From an uncultured Eubacteriales bacterium (GTDB lineage: Bacteria; Bacillota; Clostridia; Christensenellales; Aristaeellaceae): a stretch of DNA of 64,000 bases. This document shows, piece by piece, positions 53,005 to 61,578 of this stretch (position 1 is the first letter of the stretch; each line of letters opens with the position of its first letter). Made by a program: the position numbers and the translations under genes. Under the pieces are notes generated by a model. That model had not been told where the DNA came from. It saw only the letters and a program-made list of their open reading frames with translations, and did no database searches. The stretch spans positions 1-64,000 of the forward strand of contig CALVNS010000007.1 of assembly GCA_944349855.1 (NCBI GenBank). Reading direction: 5' to 3'.

Positions 53005-53703
53005 TTACAGCAGACCCTCGATCAGCTGCATCAGGGGAACCACGGCGATGGGCATGAAGACCGCGGGCAACAGATTGCCCACGCGCACCTTGAACAGGCC
53101 GAACATGTTGATCGCGATGCCGACGATCAGCAGCCCGCCGACGGCGGACATCTCCGTGACGACGGCGTCGGTCAGGAACGGCGCGACATACTGCGCCAGC
53201 AGCGCGATCGCGCCCTGGTAGATGAGCACTGCGGCCGCGGAGAGCAGCACGCCCGGCCCCATCGCCGAGGCAAAGATCACCGCGCTCACGCCGTCCAGCG
53301 CGGACTTGGCGATCAGCGTGCTGTGGTCGCCGCGCAGACCCGAGTCCAGCGCGCCCACGATCGCCATCGCGCCCACGCAGAACATGAGGCTCGCGGTCAC
53401 AAAGCCCTCGGCAAAGCCCGAGTCGCCACCCTTGGCCAGCAGACGCTGCGCGCGCGCCCCCAATCCCTCCAGGCGCTTTTCCACGTCGACGGCCTCGCCC
53501 AGCAGCGCGCCCAGCACCATGCTGACGATGACGACCATCGTGTTTTGCGTGCCCAGCGCGCCGTCCAAGCCAATCAGCGCCACGCACAGCGCCAGGCCCT
53601 GCATGATCGTATCCCGAAACCGCCTGCCGATGCCGCCGCGCAGCAGCAGCCCCAGCAGGCCGCCTGCGACGACCGCCGCGGCATTGATGAGCGTTCCCAC
53701 CAT
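53005..53703 (-). CDS. DUF554 family membrane protein
   Basis: 232 residues with about seven helices. It begins MVGTLINAAAVVAGGLLGLL and has the glycine-rich repeats LIGLDGALGTQNTMVVIVSM, GFVTASLMFCVGAMAIVGAL and DSGLRGDHSTLIAKSALDG, which identify the YdfK/YqgA (DUF554) family. Predicted to be an inner-membrane transporter; no substrate is known. The ATG at 53703 has GGAGG 8 bases upstream; the longer frame runs into the L27 terminator. Confidence 0.9.
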   Translation of the reverse strand: MVGTLINAAAVVAGGLLGLLLRGGIGRRFRDTIMQGLALCVALIGLDGALGTQNTMVVIVSMVLGALLGEAVDVEKRLEGLGARAQRLLAKGGDSGFAEGFVTASLMFCVGAMAIVGALDSGLRGDHSTLIAKSALDGVSAVIFASAMGPGVLLSAAAVLIYQGAIALLAQYVAPFLTDAVVTEMSAVGGLLIVGIAINMFGLFKVRVGNLLPAVFMPIAVVPLMQLIEGLL

Positions 53704-53744
53704 GTTGCATTCCTCCTGGACGTTTCCCGCCCAACGGGCAGATG

Positions 53745-53801
53745 AAAAGCGGGGTCGCTCGTGCTGGCGCATTGGCTTCCCGCACGATCAACCCCGCTTT
53801 T
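53745..53801 (-). terminator. Terminator of the rplU-prp-rpmA operon
   Basis: AAAAGCGGGGT pairs with ACCCCGCTTTT, enclosing a second stem (TCGTGC/GCACGA). It lies 14 bases after the rpmA stop. Confidence 0.85.
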
Positions 53802-53814
53802 GTTGAAAGATGTG

Positions 53815-54099
53815 TTACTGGGCCTTGGGATAGACGCTGCACTGCGTCTTGTCGCGGCCAAGGCGCTCAAAGCGCACCACGCCGTCGATCTTGGCGAAGA
53901 GCGTGTCGTCGCCGCCGATGCCGACGTTCTGGCCGGGATGGATCTTCGTGCCGCGCTGACGGTACAGGATGTTGCCCGCCAGGACGAACTGGCCGTCCGC
54001 ACGCTTGGCGCCCAGGCGCTTGGACTCGCTGTCGCGGCCGTTATGGGAAGAACCGGTGCCCTTTTTATGGGCGAACAGCTGCAGATTCATCGTAAGCAT
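53815..54099 (-). CDS. rpmA: 50S ribosomal protein L27
   Basis: 94 residues. It begins [20 protein letters not shown], so the mature protein should start HKKG after removal of the first ten residues ([10 protein letters not shown]). Firmicutes L27 has this extension and it is cut off by the protease Prp, whose gene is directly upstream. Other L27 features: [20 protein letters not shown] and [21 protein letters not shown]27 reaches the peptidyl-transferase centre. The start at 54099 has GGAGG 7 bases upstream. Confidence 0.97.
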   Translation of the reverse strand: MLTMNLQLFAHKKGTGSSHNGRDSESKRLGAKRADGQFVLAGNILYRQRGTKIHPGQNVGIGGDDTLFAKIDGVVRFERLGRDKTQCSVYPKAQ

Positions 54100-54103
54100 T
54101 GTC

Positions 54104-54445
54104 TTACCTCCATTCTTTGAGCAATACCCGCACATGTCGCGGGTAAGATGTCTGGATGTCCATCAGTCCCTGCCGCACCGTGCGCAACACGATGTCGGCG
54201 GTGCGTGCCCGCTGCGCGTCCAGTCCCTGCGGGAGGACGCACTCAAGCAGGCCCGCGTCTTCATCGACGGTCGGGTGGGTCTGCACGCCGGCGACCGTCT
54301 CCAGGGCGTTGACCGCGGTCTGCGTCAGTGCGGACACGGCGGCGCAGACGATGTCGCGCCCCACCGTTCCCGCGCCGGCATGGCCCTGCGCGCGGAAGCC
54401 GCGCAGCAGGCCGTCGGGCCCGCGGTAGACCTCAATGGTGGTCAT
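54104..54445 (-). CDS. prp: Ribosomal-processing cysteine protease Prp
   Basis: 113 residues. Catalytic His is in [20 protein letters not shown] and catalytic Cys in [18 protein letters not shown], the fixed H-x(10-11)-C arrangement of Prp. The protease removes the N-terminal extension of L27. It lies between rplU and rpmA, as in other Firmicutes, 4 bases from rpmA; its start touches the rplU stop. Confidence 0.95.
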   Translation of the reverse strand: MTTIEVYRGPDGLLRGFRAQGHAGAGTVGRDIVCAAVSALTQTAVNALETVAGVQTHPTVDEDAGLLECVLPQGLDAQRARTADIVLRTVRQGLMDIQTSYPRHVRVLLKEWR

Positions 54446-54753
54446 CAGGCGTTGATGGCGGTGATTTCCACCTTGGTGAACGGCTGACGGTGACCCTGCT
54501 TGCGACGGTAGTTCTTCTTGGACTTGTACTTGAAGACGACGATCTTCTCGCCGCGGCCCTGCTGGAGCACCTTGCCCTCGACCTTGGCGCCCTCGACCAG
54601 CGGCGCGCCGACCTTCAGGTCGCCGTCCTTTTCCACGAGCAGCACGTCGAAGCTGACAGCGTCGTTCTCAGCGGCGTCGAGCTTCTCCACATAGATGACG
54701 TCGCCCTGCGCGACGCGATACTGTTTGCCACCGGTAGCGATGATAGCGTACAC
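54445..54753 (-). CDS. rplU: 50S ribosomal protein L21
   Basis: 102 residues, the usual length. It begins [20 protein letters not shown] and ends with the conserved [21 protein letters not shown]21 binds 23S rRNA on the large subunit. The start is GTG at 54753, 8 bases after GGGAGG. First gene of the rplU-prp-rpmA operon, with a strong promoter and a structured leader. Confidence 0.97.
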   Translation of the reverse strand: MYAIIATGGKQYRVAQGDVIYVEKLDAAENDAVSFDVLLVEKDGDLKVGAPLVEGAKVEGKVLQQGRGEKIVVFKYKSKKNYRRKQGHRQPFTKVEITAINA

Positions 54754-54761
54754 GGATAGCA

Positions 54762-54837
54762 CCTCCCAATTCTGGACTCGCCGGGATGCAGGCAGCCGGA
54801 AACCGGCATTTGGACAGACCTATCCCGAGCGGCTTAC
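54762..54837 (-). promoter_or_regulatory. Structured rplU leader, candidate L21 leader element
   Basis: The transcript between the promoter and rplU can pair CGGGAT with ATCCCG and carries an inner CCGG-TTT-CCGG hairpin. Firmicutes have a known L21 leader that mediates autoregulation; this has the right place and size. Not confirmed by covariance. Confidence 0.45.
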
Positions 54838-54843
54838 CGATAC

Positions 54844-54872
54844 ATGATAGCAAAACGCCGCGCGCTTGTCAA
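54844..54872 (-). promoter_or_regulatory. Sigma-A promoter of rplU-prp-rpmA
   Basis: Minus strand: TTGACA (54872-54867), 17-base spacer, TATCAT (54849-54844), with TG in the extended position. Confidence 0.85.
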
Positions 54873-54942
54873 GCGAAAACCGTGCACGCGCGCGTTTTTT
54901 TCGGCTTTTTGCGGATTTGCGCGCGCGAATGTTCCATAGCGA

Positions 54943-54971
54943 TTGACACTGCCTTCCGGGTTTGCTACACT
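54943..54971 (+). promoter_or_regulatory. Sigma-A promoter of the NSS transporter gene
   Basis: TTGACA, 17 bases, TACACT with TG in the extended position. The start codon is 66 bases downstream. Confidence 0.8.
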
Positions 54972-55036
54972 GTCCTGGACAGCGCGTTGACAGTGGGGCC
55001 AACGCATGACCAATACAAAGGAGCGCAGGGATTTTT

Positions 55037-56410
55037 ATGAAGGAACGGGAACGTTTCAGTTCGCGGCTCGGGTTTATTCTGATCTCCGCGGGGTGTGCAA
55101 TCGGCTTGGGAAACGTCTGGCGCTTTCCCTACATCACCGGCAAGTACGGCGGGGCCGCGTTCGTGCTGGTATATCTGTTCTTTCTGGTGGCGCTGGGCCT
55201 GCCCATCATGGTCATGGAGTTTGCCGTAGGTCGCGCCAGCCAGCGCAGCGCGGCGCGCTCGTTCGACGTGCTGGAGCCCAAGGGGTCCAAGTGGCACATC
55301 TTTCGCTATTTTGCCATGGCGGGCAACTACCTGCTGATGATGTTCTACACGACCATCGGCGGCTGGATGCTCAGCTATTTCTTCCGCATGGCGTCGGGCC
55401 AGTTCGTCGGTCTGGACCCCGCCGGCGTGTCCGGCGTATTCAACTCGATGCTCGCCCAGCCGCTGCCGATGACGTTCTGGATGGTCGTGGTCGTCGTGGC
55501 GTGCTTTGCCGTCTGCTCGCGCGGCCTGCGTGGCGGGGTGGAGAAGGTCAACAAGTTCATGATGCTCTGCCTGCTGGTCATCATGGCGGCGCTGGTCGTA
55601 CGCTCGCTGACGCTGGACGGCGCCTCCGAGGGCCTGCGCTTTTACCTGATGCCCGACTTTGGCAACATGCTCCAGGCCGGCGCGTTTGAGGTCATCTTTG
55701 CGGCGATGGGCCAGTCGTTCTTCACGCTCAGCCTGGGCATCGGCGCCATTGCGATCTTCGGCAGCTATATCGGCCGCGACCGCAGCCTGATGGGCGAGGC
55801 GATCAACGTCGTGTGCCTGGATACGTTCGTGGCCATCACCGCGGGCCTGATCATCTTCCCCGCGTGCTCCGCGTTCGGCGTGAGCGCCGGCGAGGGACCG
55901 GGCCTGGTGTTCGTCACGCTGCCCAACCTGTTCAACCAGATGGCGGGCGGCCGCTTCTTCGGCTCGCTGTTCTTTGTGTTCATGACGTTTGCGGCGCTGA
56001 CGACGATCATCGCGGTCTTTGAAAACATCATTGCCTTTGCGATCGACCTGTTCGGCTGGAGCCGCAAGAAGGCCGTGCTGGTCAACCTGGTGGCCATCCT
56101 GGTGCTGTCGATGCCCTGCATCCTGGGCTTCAGCGTCTGGAGCGGGATCACGTTCCCCGGCGTGGGCAACATTCAGGACATGGAGGACTTCATCGTCTCC
56201 AACAACCTATTGCCACTGGGCTCGCTGGTCTATCTGCTGTTCTGCACGTCGCGCTACGGCTGGGGCTTTGACAGGTTCCTCGCCGAGGCGAACACCGGCG
56301 AGGGCGTCAAGTTCCCCCGCGGACTGCGCGTGTATGTCGCCTATGTCCTGCCCGCGATCGTGCTGTTCATTCTCATTGCCGGGTACATTCAAAAGTTTGC
56401 GGCCGTCTGA
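55037..56410 (+). CDS. Neurotransmitter:sodium symporter family transporter
   Basis: 457 residues, about 12 helices, LeuT/SNF type. The sodium and substrate site in helix 1 is LISAGCAIGLGNVWRFPYIT, followed by GGAAFVLVYLFFLVALGLPI and MVMEFAVGRASQ. Helix 6 has FFTLSLGIGAIAIFGSYI. Such proteins import amino acids with sodium. The gene stands alone, between its promoter and a terminator. AAAGGAG lies 13 bases upstream of the ATG. Confidence 0.93.
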   Translation: MKERERFSSRLGFILISAGCAIGLGNVWRFPYITGKYGGAAFVLVYLFFLVALGLPIMVMEFAVGRASQRSAARSFDVLEPKGSKWHIFRYFAMAGNYLLMMFYTTIGGWMLSYFFRMASGQFVGLDPAGVSGVFNSMLAQPLPMTFWMVVVVVACFAVCSRGLRGGVEKVNKFMMLCLLVIMAALVVRSLTLDGASEGLRFYLMPDFGNMLQAGAFEVIFAAMGQSFFTLSLGIGAIAIFGSYIGRDRSLMGEAINVVCLDTFVAITAGLIIFPACSAFGVSAGEGPGLVFVTLPNLFNQMAGGRFFGSLFFVFMTFAALTTIIAVFENIIAFAIDLFGWSRKKAVLVNLVAILVLSMPCILGFSVWSGITFPGVGNIQDMEDFIVSNNLLPLGSLVYLLFCTSRYGWGFDRFLAEANTGEGVKFPRGLRVYVAYVLPAIVLFILIAGYIQKFAAV

Positions 56411-56424
56411 TTGGCCCATTCGAC

Positions 56425-56451
56425 AAGCGCGGACGTATTCCGCGCTTTTTT
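56425..56451 (+). terminator. Terminator after the NSS transporter gene
   Basis: AAGCGCGGA, five-base loop, TCCGCGCTT, followed by TTTT, 14 bases after the stop. Confidence 0.88.
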
Positions 56452-56531
56452 GGTTTGATTCGCCAATCTGCGTGCAATCTGGCAAGCCGTTCATTCGTCC
56501 TCTATGTAGAGATACAAAAGGGGGGATCCGC

Positions 56532-58202
56532 TTGCATTTGCGGTTCAAAGGATGGTGCGCCCTGTGCGCGCTCCTGATGTGTATGTTCCCGGTGCTGTGC
56601 GCTATGGCACAGGCCGAATCCGTCGCGCTCACCCACGGCGATGTGGCAATGCGCAGCGCGCCCTCGCCAGACGCGCAGATCATCGCGCGCATTGCCAGCG
56701 GATCGCAGATGAAGGTCCTCGATGCCAGCGGCGACTGGTGGCTCGTATCGTTTGGGCCGCTCACCGGCTACATGGAGGCCGCCTCGCTCGACGTACCCGG
56801 CGGCGCCTCGCCTGTGCCGACGGCCGGACCGGCGGCCGCATCTACCGCCGACGCGGCGTCCACGCCGAGCAGCCCCTACCGCTTTGCGCCCGACGAGGCC
56901 GTGCTCGTGCATCAGGTGGGCTATTCGGAGTCGCTGGTCGACTATCAGGCACACCTGGCCACCTCCATCTTCTATCCGGTGACGGGCGTTCCCGCGATGG
57001 ATGAGGCGATCGTCCGCTGGGCGAAGGATACGCATGCCGTGCATCTGGCCTCGCTGGAAGACCTCGCCAATGCCCACCCGGAGGCGGATGCAGAGAGCGA
57101 ACTGACGGTGCATTACAATGCCTACTTGACCGACCGCTATGTCGGCGTGCTGGAGGCCGGCTGGTACCGCAGCCCCTTCCTGGCGCGGGAGGAGGACGTG
57201 CTGCGCACGTTCAACGCGGACCTGTCGACCGGGCAGCTGCTCACCTATGGGGACATCTTCCGGCGCGACCGCCTGGACGACGTGTGCGCGCTGCTGGCCT
57301 CGCGCCTGGCGCAGATTTCTGCCCTGGAGGGCGACATGCCCGAGGTCGACGTGGGTTGGCTGCAAAATCTGGTGCTGACGGATACGGGCGTGGCCATCGC
57401 GTTGGCGCGCGGCGAGTATCTGCCGGCATATCTAGGCGCGCAGCTGGTCGTCCTGCCCTATGCGGAGATCGCGGATCTCATGCAGATCCCCGTGCCGCAG
57501 GCGCGGCCGCAGACGCCGCAGCCGGCAAAGACCGACGCGCCGCAGACCGGTCCGCGCGCCATCGACCCGACCCGCCCCATGGTTGCCCTGACGTTCGACG
57601 ACGGTCCGAGCGAGTATACGAGCGAAATTCTCGATCTGCTCACGCAGTACGGCGGTGCGGCGACCTTCTGCGTGGTGGGCAACCGCATCTCCAGCTATCC
57701 GGACCAGATCCGCGCCATTGCCGCGCAGGGCAGCGAGATCGCCACGCACACGTGGAGCCATCAGAAGCTGACGAGCCTGGGCGCTGAGTCCATGGAGCGC
57801 CAGATCGTGCGTCCGATCGAGGCCGTGCACGAGATCGTCGACGTGCCCGTGCGGTTCATCCGTCCTCCGTATGGCTCCGTCGATTCCAACGTGCGCGCAG
57901 TCGCGCGCAAGCTGGGCATGCCGATCGTCCTGTGGTCGATCGACACGGAGGACTGGCGCACCATGAACGCGGACAAGACGGCGCGCGCCATCCTCAAGAA
58001 TGTGAAAAACGGCAGCATCGTGCTGATGCACGACGTACACCAGCCGACGCTGCAGGCGATGCGCACCGTGATCCCCGAGCTCGCCGCGCGCGGGTATCAG
58101 ATGGTGACGCTCTCGGAGCTCTACTCCGTGCGCGAGGGCGGCGCGCAGCCGGGCGTCGTCTACAGCCACCTGGACCCGAACAAGATCGTCACCAAGCGAT
58201 GA
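56532..58202 (+). CDS. PdaC-like polysaccharide deacetylase
   Basis: 556 residues. Signal peptide (about 1-33, ending AQA). An SH3-like domain (about 38-88, HGDVAMRSAPSPDAQIIARI) may bind the wall; a DUF3298/PdaC-like domain follows at about 125-305. The catalytic NodB domain is at about 350-545: MVALTFDDGPSEYTSEILDL with the two Asp, THTWSHQKL with the zinc histidines HxxxH, FIRPPYGSVDSNVRAVAR and MHDVHQPT. It removes acetyl groups from peptidoglycan or another wall glycan. The TTG start has GGGGGG 7 bases upstream; the longer open frame overlaps the previous gene. Confidence 0.88.
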   Translation: MHLRFKGWCALCALLMCMFPVLCAMAQAESVALTHGDVAMRSAPSPDAQIIARIASGSQMKVLDASGDWWLVSFGPLTGYMEAASLDVPGGASPVPTAGPAAASTADAASTPSSPYRFAPDEAVLVHQVGYSESLVDYQAHLATSIFYPVTGVPAMDEAIVRWAKDTHAVHLASLEDLANAHPEADAESELTVHYNAYLTDRYVGVLEAGWYRSPFLAREEDVLRTFNADLSTGQLLTYGDIFRRDRLDDVCALLASRLAQISALEGDMPEVDVGWLQNLVLTDTGVAIALARGEYLPAYLGAQLVVLPYAEIADLMQIPVPQARPQTPQPAKTDAPQTGPRAIDPTRPMVALTFDDGPSEYTSEILDLLTQYGGAATFCVVGNRISSYPDQIRAIAAQGSEIATHTWSHQKLTSLGAESMERQIVRPIEAVHEIVDVPVRFIRPPYGSVDSNVRAVARKLGMPIVLWSIDTEDWRTMNADKTARAILKNVKNGSIVLMHDVHQPTLQAMRTVIPELAARGYQMVTLSELYSVREGGAQPGVVYSHLDPNKIVTKR

Positions 58203-58314
58203 GCCCCGATCGGGGGAGGCGCACAAAAAACACGGATTTTTTGCCCGAAGCTGACGCGCGCTTCACCTGCGCGTGGCATACTGAAGAGGAAGGCTACAGA
58301 AATGGGGCGATCGC

Positions 58315-58968
58315 TTGATCCGCTATGAAGACATCCGCCGCAACGACGAAATCAACGCCTACATCGACGCGGGCAACGCCATGCTGGGCGTGCTGGGCTA
58401 CACCGAGCACTCGCGCGCGCATGCCGCCAAGGTAGCCGAGGAGGCGGGCGCGATTCTCAGGGCGCTGGGTTATCCCGAGCGCGACATCGAGCTTTGCCGC
58501 ATTGCGGGCTATATGCACGACATCGGCAACGCGGTCAACCGGACCGACCACGCGCACAGCGGCGCGCTGATGGCCCGGGAGATCCTCAAGGAGCTGGGCA
58601 TGCCCTACGCCGACATCGCAGACGTGATGGCGGCCATCGGCAACCACGACGAGAAGACCGGCACGGCCGTCACGCCCATCTCCGCGGCGCTGATCCTGGC
58701 CGACAAGACGGACGTGCGCCGTAGCCGCGTGCGCAACAAGGACATGTCCTCCTTCGACATCCACGACCGGGTGAACTATGCGGCCATCGCCTCGGAACTG
58801 TCGATTACGAAGGAGACGATCCACCTCAACGTCACGCTGGACGAGCGCATCTGCTCGATGCTCGACTACTTCGAGATCTTTCTGGAGCGCATGCTCATGT
58901 GCAGGCGTGCCGCGGAGCTGCTGGGCGTGCGGTTCAAGTTCACGGTCAACGGCAGCAAGGTCATCTGA
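58315..58968 (+). CDS. HD-domain metal-dependent phosphohydrolase
   Basis: 217 residues. HD motifs in order: TEHSRAHAAKVAEEAGA (first His), IAGYMHDIGNAVNR (HD), HAHSGALMAREILKE and IGNHDEKTG, then ILADKTDVRRSRVRNKD (final Asp). This fits small HD hydrolases acting on nucleotides. The C-terminal 75 residues have no named domain. The start is TTG with GGGG 5-7 bases upstream; an ATG near 58302 is in another frame. The substrate is unknown. It follows the deacetylase by 112 bases. Confidence 0.85.
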   Translation: MIRYEDIRRNDEINAYIDAGNAMLGVLGYTEHSRAHAAKVAEEAGAILRALGYPERDIELCRIAGYMHDIGNAVNRTDHAHSGALMAREILKELGMPYADIADVMAAIGNHDEKTGTAVTPISAALILADKTDVRRSRVRNKDMSSFDIHDRVNYAAIASELSITKETIHLNVTLDERICSMLDYFEIFLERMLMCRRAAELLGVRFKFTVNGSKVI

Positions 58969-58980
58969 CGCGGCGCAAAG

Positions 58981-59040
58981 CGGCGGCGGGAATCTCCTTC
59001 CCGCCGCCGGTCTTTTTTTACTTTTTTTACTTTTTTTACT
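58981..59040 (+). terminator. Terminator with three T7 tracts after the HD gene
   Basis: CGGCGGCGGGAA, five-base loop, TTCCCGCCGCCG, then three copies of TTTTTTTAC. The last tract overlaps the stop codon of the convergent alcohol dehydrogenase gene. Confidence 0.9.
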
Positions 59041-60061
59041 TTTGCACTTCGATGATGACCTTCATCGTCGTCTCGCGGTGTTCGTCGATGTAGCGATAGG
59101 CGTCCAGGTACTCGCGGAAGGGGAAGCGCCGGCTGACCAGGGGCGCGAGCTGCACCCGGCCCGTGCTCGCCAGCTCGATGGCCTTTTCGTAGTCCTCGCT
59201 GCGGTACATCATGGAGGTGTTCAGGTCCAGCTCATGATCGTTGAGCACGGCCAGGTCGACCTTGGCCATGCCCGCGAACACCGCCACCAGGATGATCGTC
59301 GAGCCCTTGCGCGCGTAGCGGATCGCCTGGCCCATGGTCACGTCGTTGCCCGCGCAGTCGTAGATCACGTCCGCCTTGTCCGGGCCAAAGGCAGCCAGAA
59401 TCGCCTCGCCCAGGTCCTCGCGCTTCGTGTTGACGCAATGCGCGACGCCGCACTGCGCGGCCTTCTCCAGCCGCCAGTCGCTCACGTCGGTGATCATCAC
59501 ATCCGCCGCGCCCAGGCCCGCCGCGGTCTGCGCGACGAGGTTTCCGATGGGGCCCGCGCCGAGCACGACGATCTTCTGTCCGCGCACGTCGCCCGCCCGG
59601 CGCACGGCGTGCACCGCCACGGCCAGCGGCTCGATCATCGCGCCGTCGTCCAGGGACATCGTCTCCGGCAGCGGCGTCACCTTGCGCGCATCCACCGCAA
59701 AGAAGTGCGACGCCACGCCCGTCGTCTGAAAGCCCATCACCTTGAGCTGCTCGCACAGGTTGTACTTGCCGTGCCTGCACGGGTAGCATTCGCCGCACAC
59801 GACCTGCGGCTGGATCGTCACCTTCTGGCCGACGCGCAGTCCCTCCACGCCCTCGCCCAGCGCCTCGACGACGCCGGAGACCTCGTGCCCCTGCGTAACC
59901 GGATAGCTCGTAAACGGGTGCTCGCCGTGGTAGACGTGGATGTCCGAGCCGCAGATGCCGATCTTCTCGATGCGCACAAGCGCCTCGCCCGCCGCGGGCC
60001 GCGGCGTCTCGACCTCGCGGAACTCGATGACGCCCGGGGACGTCATGACCTGTTGCAGCAT
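59036..60061 (-). CDS. Zinc-dependent medium-chain alcohol/polyol dehydrogenase
   Basis: 341 residues. Catalytic zinc: Cys in IGICGSDIHVYHG, GHE in TQGHEVSGVVEALG. Structural zinc: VVCGECYPCRHGKYNLCEQL with four Cys. The NAD loop is VVLGAGPIGNLVAQTAAGLG with the acidic residue in MITDVSDWR. It resembles threonine, sorbitol or galactitol-type dehydrogenases. The polyol is unknown. The ATG at 60061 has GGAG 8 bases upstream. It is downstream of, and possibly cotranscribed with, the GH4 gene. Confidence 0.9.
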   Translation of the reverse strand: MLQQVMTSPGVIEFREVETPRPAAGEALVRIEKIGICGSDIHVYHGEHPFTSYPVTQGHEVSGVVEALGEGVEGLRVGQKVTIQPQVVCGECYPCRHGKYNLCEQLKVMGFQTTGVASHFFAVDARKVTPLPETMSLDDGAMIEPLAVAVHAVRRAGDVRGQKIVVLGAGPIGNLVAQTAAGLGAADVMITDVSDWRLEKAAQCGVAHCVNTKREDLGEAILAAFGPDKADVIYDCAGNDVTMGQAIRYARKGSTIILVAVFAGMAKVDLAVLNDHELDLNTSMMYRSEDYEKAIELASTGRVQLAPLVSRRFPFREYLDAYRYIDEHRETTMKVIIEVQK

Positions 60062-60105
60062 GCGTATCACTCCTTTATCGGGATTCTCTGCCCTTACATT
60101 ACGAC

Positions 60106-60143
60106 GCGCGGGGCGGTTTTTCCTACATGTTTCCGCCCCGCGC
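60106..60143. other. Stem-loop between the GH4 and dehydrogenase genes
   Basis: An 11-bp inverted repeat, GCGCGGGGCGG / CCGCCCCGCGC, with a 16-base loop. TTTTTT follows only on the plus strand, so on the gene-bearing minus strand it may attenuate or stabilise RNA rather than fully terminate. Confidence 0.5.
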
Positions 60144-60157
60144 CTGCTTTTTTGTTC

Positions 60158-61552
60158 TCAGCCCCGCCATGCCTCGGGCAGGTAATTCAGGGTATTGCGG
60201 ACCATGTCGTCAAACAGCTGCCGGCCCTCCGCCAGGCCGACCGCACCCATCAGCGGGTCGTTCATGAACACGTCGAACGCGAGCGTGCGGTCGCACGTCA
60301 GCGCTGCCTGCACCGTCGCCTCCTGGTTGAGCGCCTGGCGCGCGACCAGCGCGTCGACGCCCGGCGGCAGCGCGCCGGCCTGCACGGGCGCGATCTCGCC
60401 GCGGCGGAACAGCGCGTTCGTCTCCACCACCGCGCCCAGCGGCAGGTTTGAAACCTGCCCGCGGTTGGGCACGTTGACGTTGGAGACCAGGTCGCCCAGG
60501 CCGAGCAGCGCCTTGATGAGCAGATGCCCCTCCTCGCCCGAGCCCTGCATGTCCAGCTGTTCCTCGCCCGCGAGCAGCCGCTGCTGGCGCGCCAGACGGC
60601 GGGCCAGATCCTCCTTGCGCCAGGAGACGGGCGTGAGCCCGAACCCCCATGCGCGCGCCGTCTGCGGGTCCTTCAGATACCACGGCGGCACAAACTCGGC
60701 CAGGTGGCGGTCGCCCGCCGCCGCGATCAGCCCATAGCGCAGGAACAGGTCGAACTTGACGCGGTGGTTGCACGCAAACGTGTTGTTCATCCAGTTGTCG
60801 TCCAGTCCTCTGTCAAAGCCGGTCGCGCGGTACTTCTCCGCGAACGTGCGGTAGAGCGGAAACAGGTCCATCCCCTCATAGGATGCGCTCGTGAGCCACG
60901 TGAAGTGGTTGATACCCGTGACGGTCGTGCGGATCTGCTGGCGCGTGACGCCCTCGATGCCGCACAGGTCCTCCAGCATGGCGCACAGGAGCTTCTGCGT
61001 GCCAAACACCTCATGGCAGCAGCCGAACGCGCGGATGCCCGGATAGGCGGCGTACAGCGCGCGCATGCAGGTGCTCATGGGATTGGTGTAGTTGACGACC
61101 CAGGCCTGCGGCGCGAAGTCGCGCACCGCACGGCCGATCTCGGCCATCATGGGCAGCGCGCGCAGGGCGCGGATCAGGCCGCCGGGGCCGACCGTGTCGC
61201 CCACGGATTGATACACGCCTACGCGCTCGGGCAGGTGCACGTCGGATTCCATCTCGTCAAACGTGCCGGGCAGGATGGAGATGACCACAAAGTCCGCGCC
61301 GGTAAGCGCCTCGTGCAGCGAGCAGGCCACCTCATACGTCCAGGCGCTCTTCGCCTCCGGGCGCGCCGGGAGCGTGCGGCCGATGCGCGCGTTGCGCTCG
61401 GCGGCCTCCCGGTCGATGTCGTACAGGCTGACCGTGCCGCTCAGCTGCGCGTCGCACGCCAGATCGGTCATGAATCCCCAGGCCCAGCCGCGCGAGCCGC
61501 CGCCGATATAGGCGATCCGCAGATCGCGCGCGCGTCCGTTTTCCACTCGCAT
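60158..61552 (-). CDS. GH4 family glycosidase (alpha-galactosidase/glucosidase type)
   Basis: 464 residues. The NAD-binding start is LRIAYIGGGSRGWAWGFMTD; WVVNYTNPMSTCMRALYAA contains the conserved NxTNP, AFGCCHEVFGTQ holds the Mn-binding Cys and the CHE(V) motif, and VTGINHFTWL carries the second metal His and the Asn-His. GH4 enzymes oxidise C3 of the sugar through NAD and eliminate the aglycone, usually on imported sugars in the cytoplasm. The CHEV form fits the LplD/alpha-galacturonidase-AglA group more than the 6-phospho group; the substrate is open. GGGGG precedes the ATG. It follows lpdA by 26 bases. Confidence 0.88.
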   Translation of the reverse strand: MRVENGRARDLRIAYIGGGSRGWAWGFMTDLACDAQLSGTVSLYDIDREAAERNARIGRTLPARPEAKSAWTYEVACSLHEALTGADFVVISILPGTFDEMESDVHLPERVGVYQSVGDTVGPGGLIRALRALPMMAEIGRAVRDFAPQAWVVNYTNPMSTCMRALYAAYPGIRAFGCCHEVFGTQKLLCAMLEDLCGIEGVTRQQIRTTVTGINHFTWLTSASYEGMDLFPLYRTFAEKYRATGFDRGLDDNWMNNTFACNHRVKFDLFLRYGLIAAAGDRHLAEFVPPWYLKDPQTARAWGFGLTPVSWRKEDLARRLARQQRLLAGEEQLDMQGSGEEGHLLIKALLGLGDLVSNVNVPNRGQVSNLPLGAVVETNALFRRGEIAPVQAGALPPGVDALVARQALNQEATVQAALTCDRTLAFDVFMNDPLMGAVGLAEGRQLFDDMVRNTLNYLPEAWRG

Positions 61553-61578
61553 GTCAACACCCCCTGTGCATTTCGCCG

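Noticed and set aside
51694..53745. Open frame of 683 codons on the plus strand opposite the MFS and DUF554 genes
   Set aside because: Gln/Arg/His-rich shadow of membrane proteins; crosses a gene boundary and lacks a ribosome binding site.
58204..58215. CCCCGATCGGGG palindrome after the deacetylase gene as a terminator
   Set aside because: Stem of only six pairs with no proper loop or U-tract directly after it.
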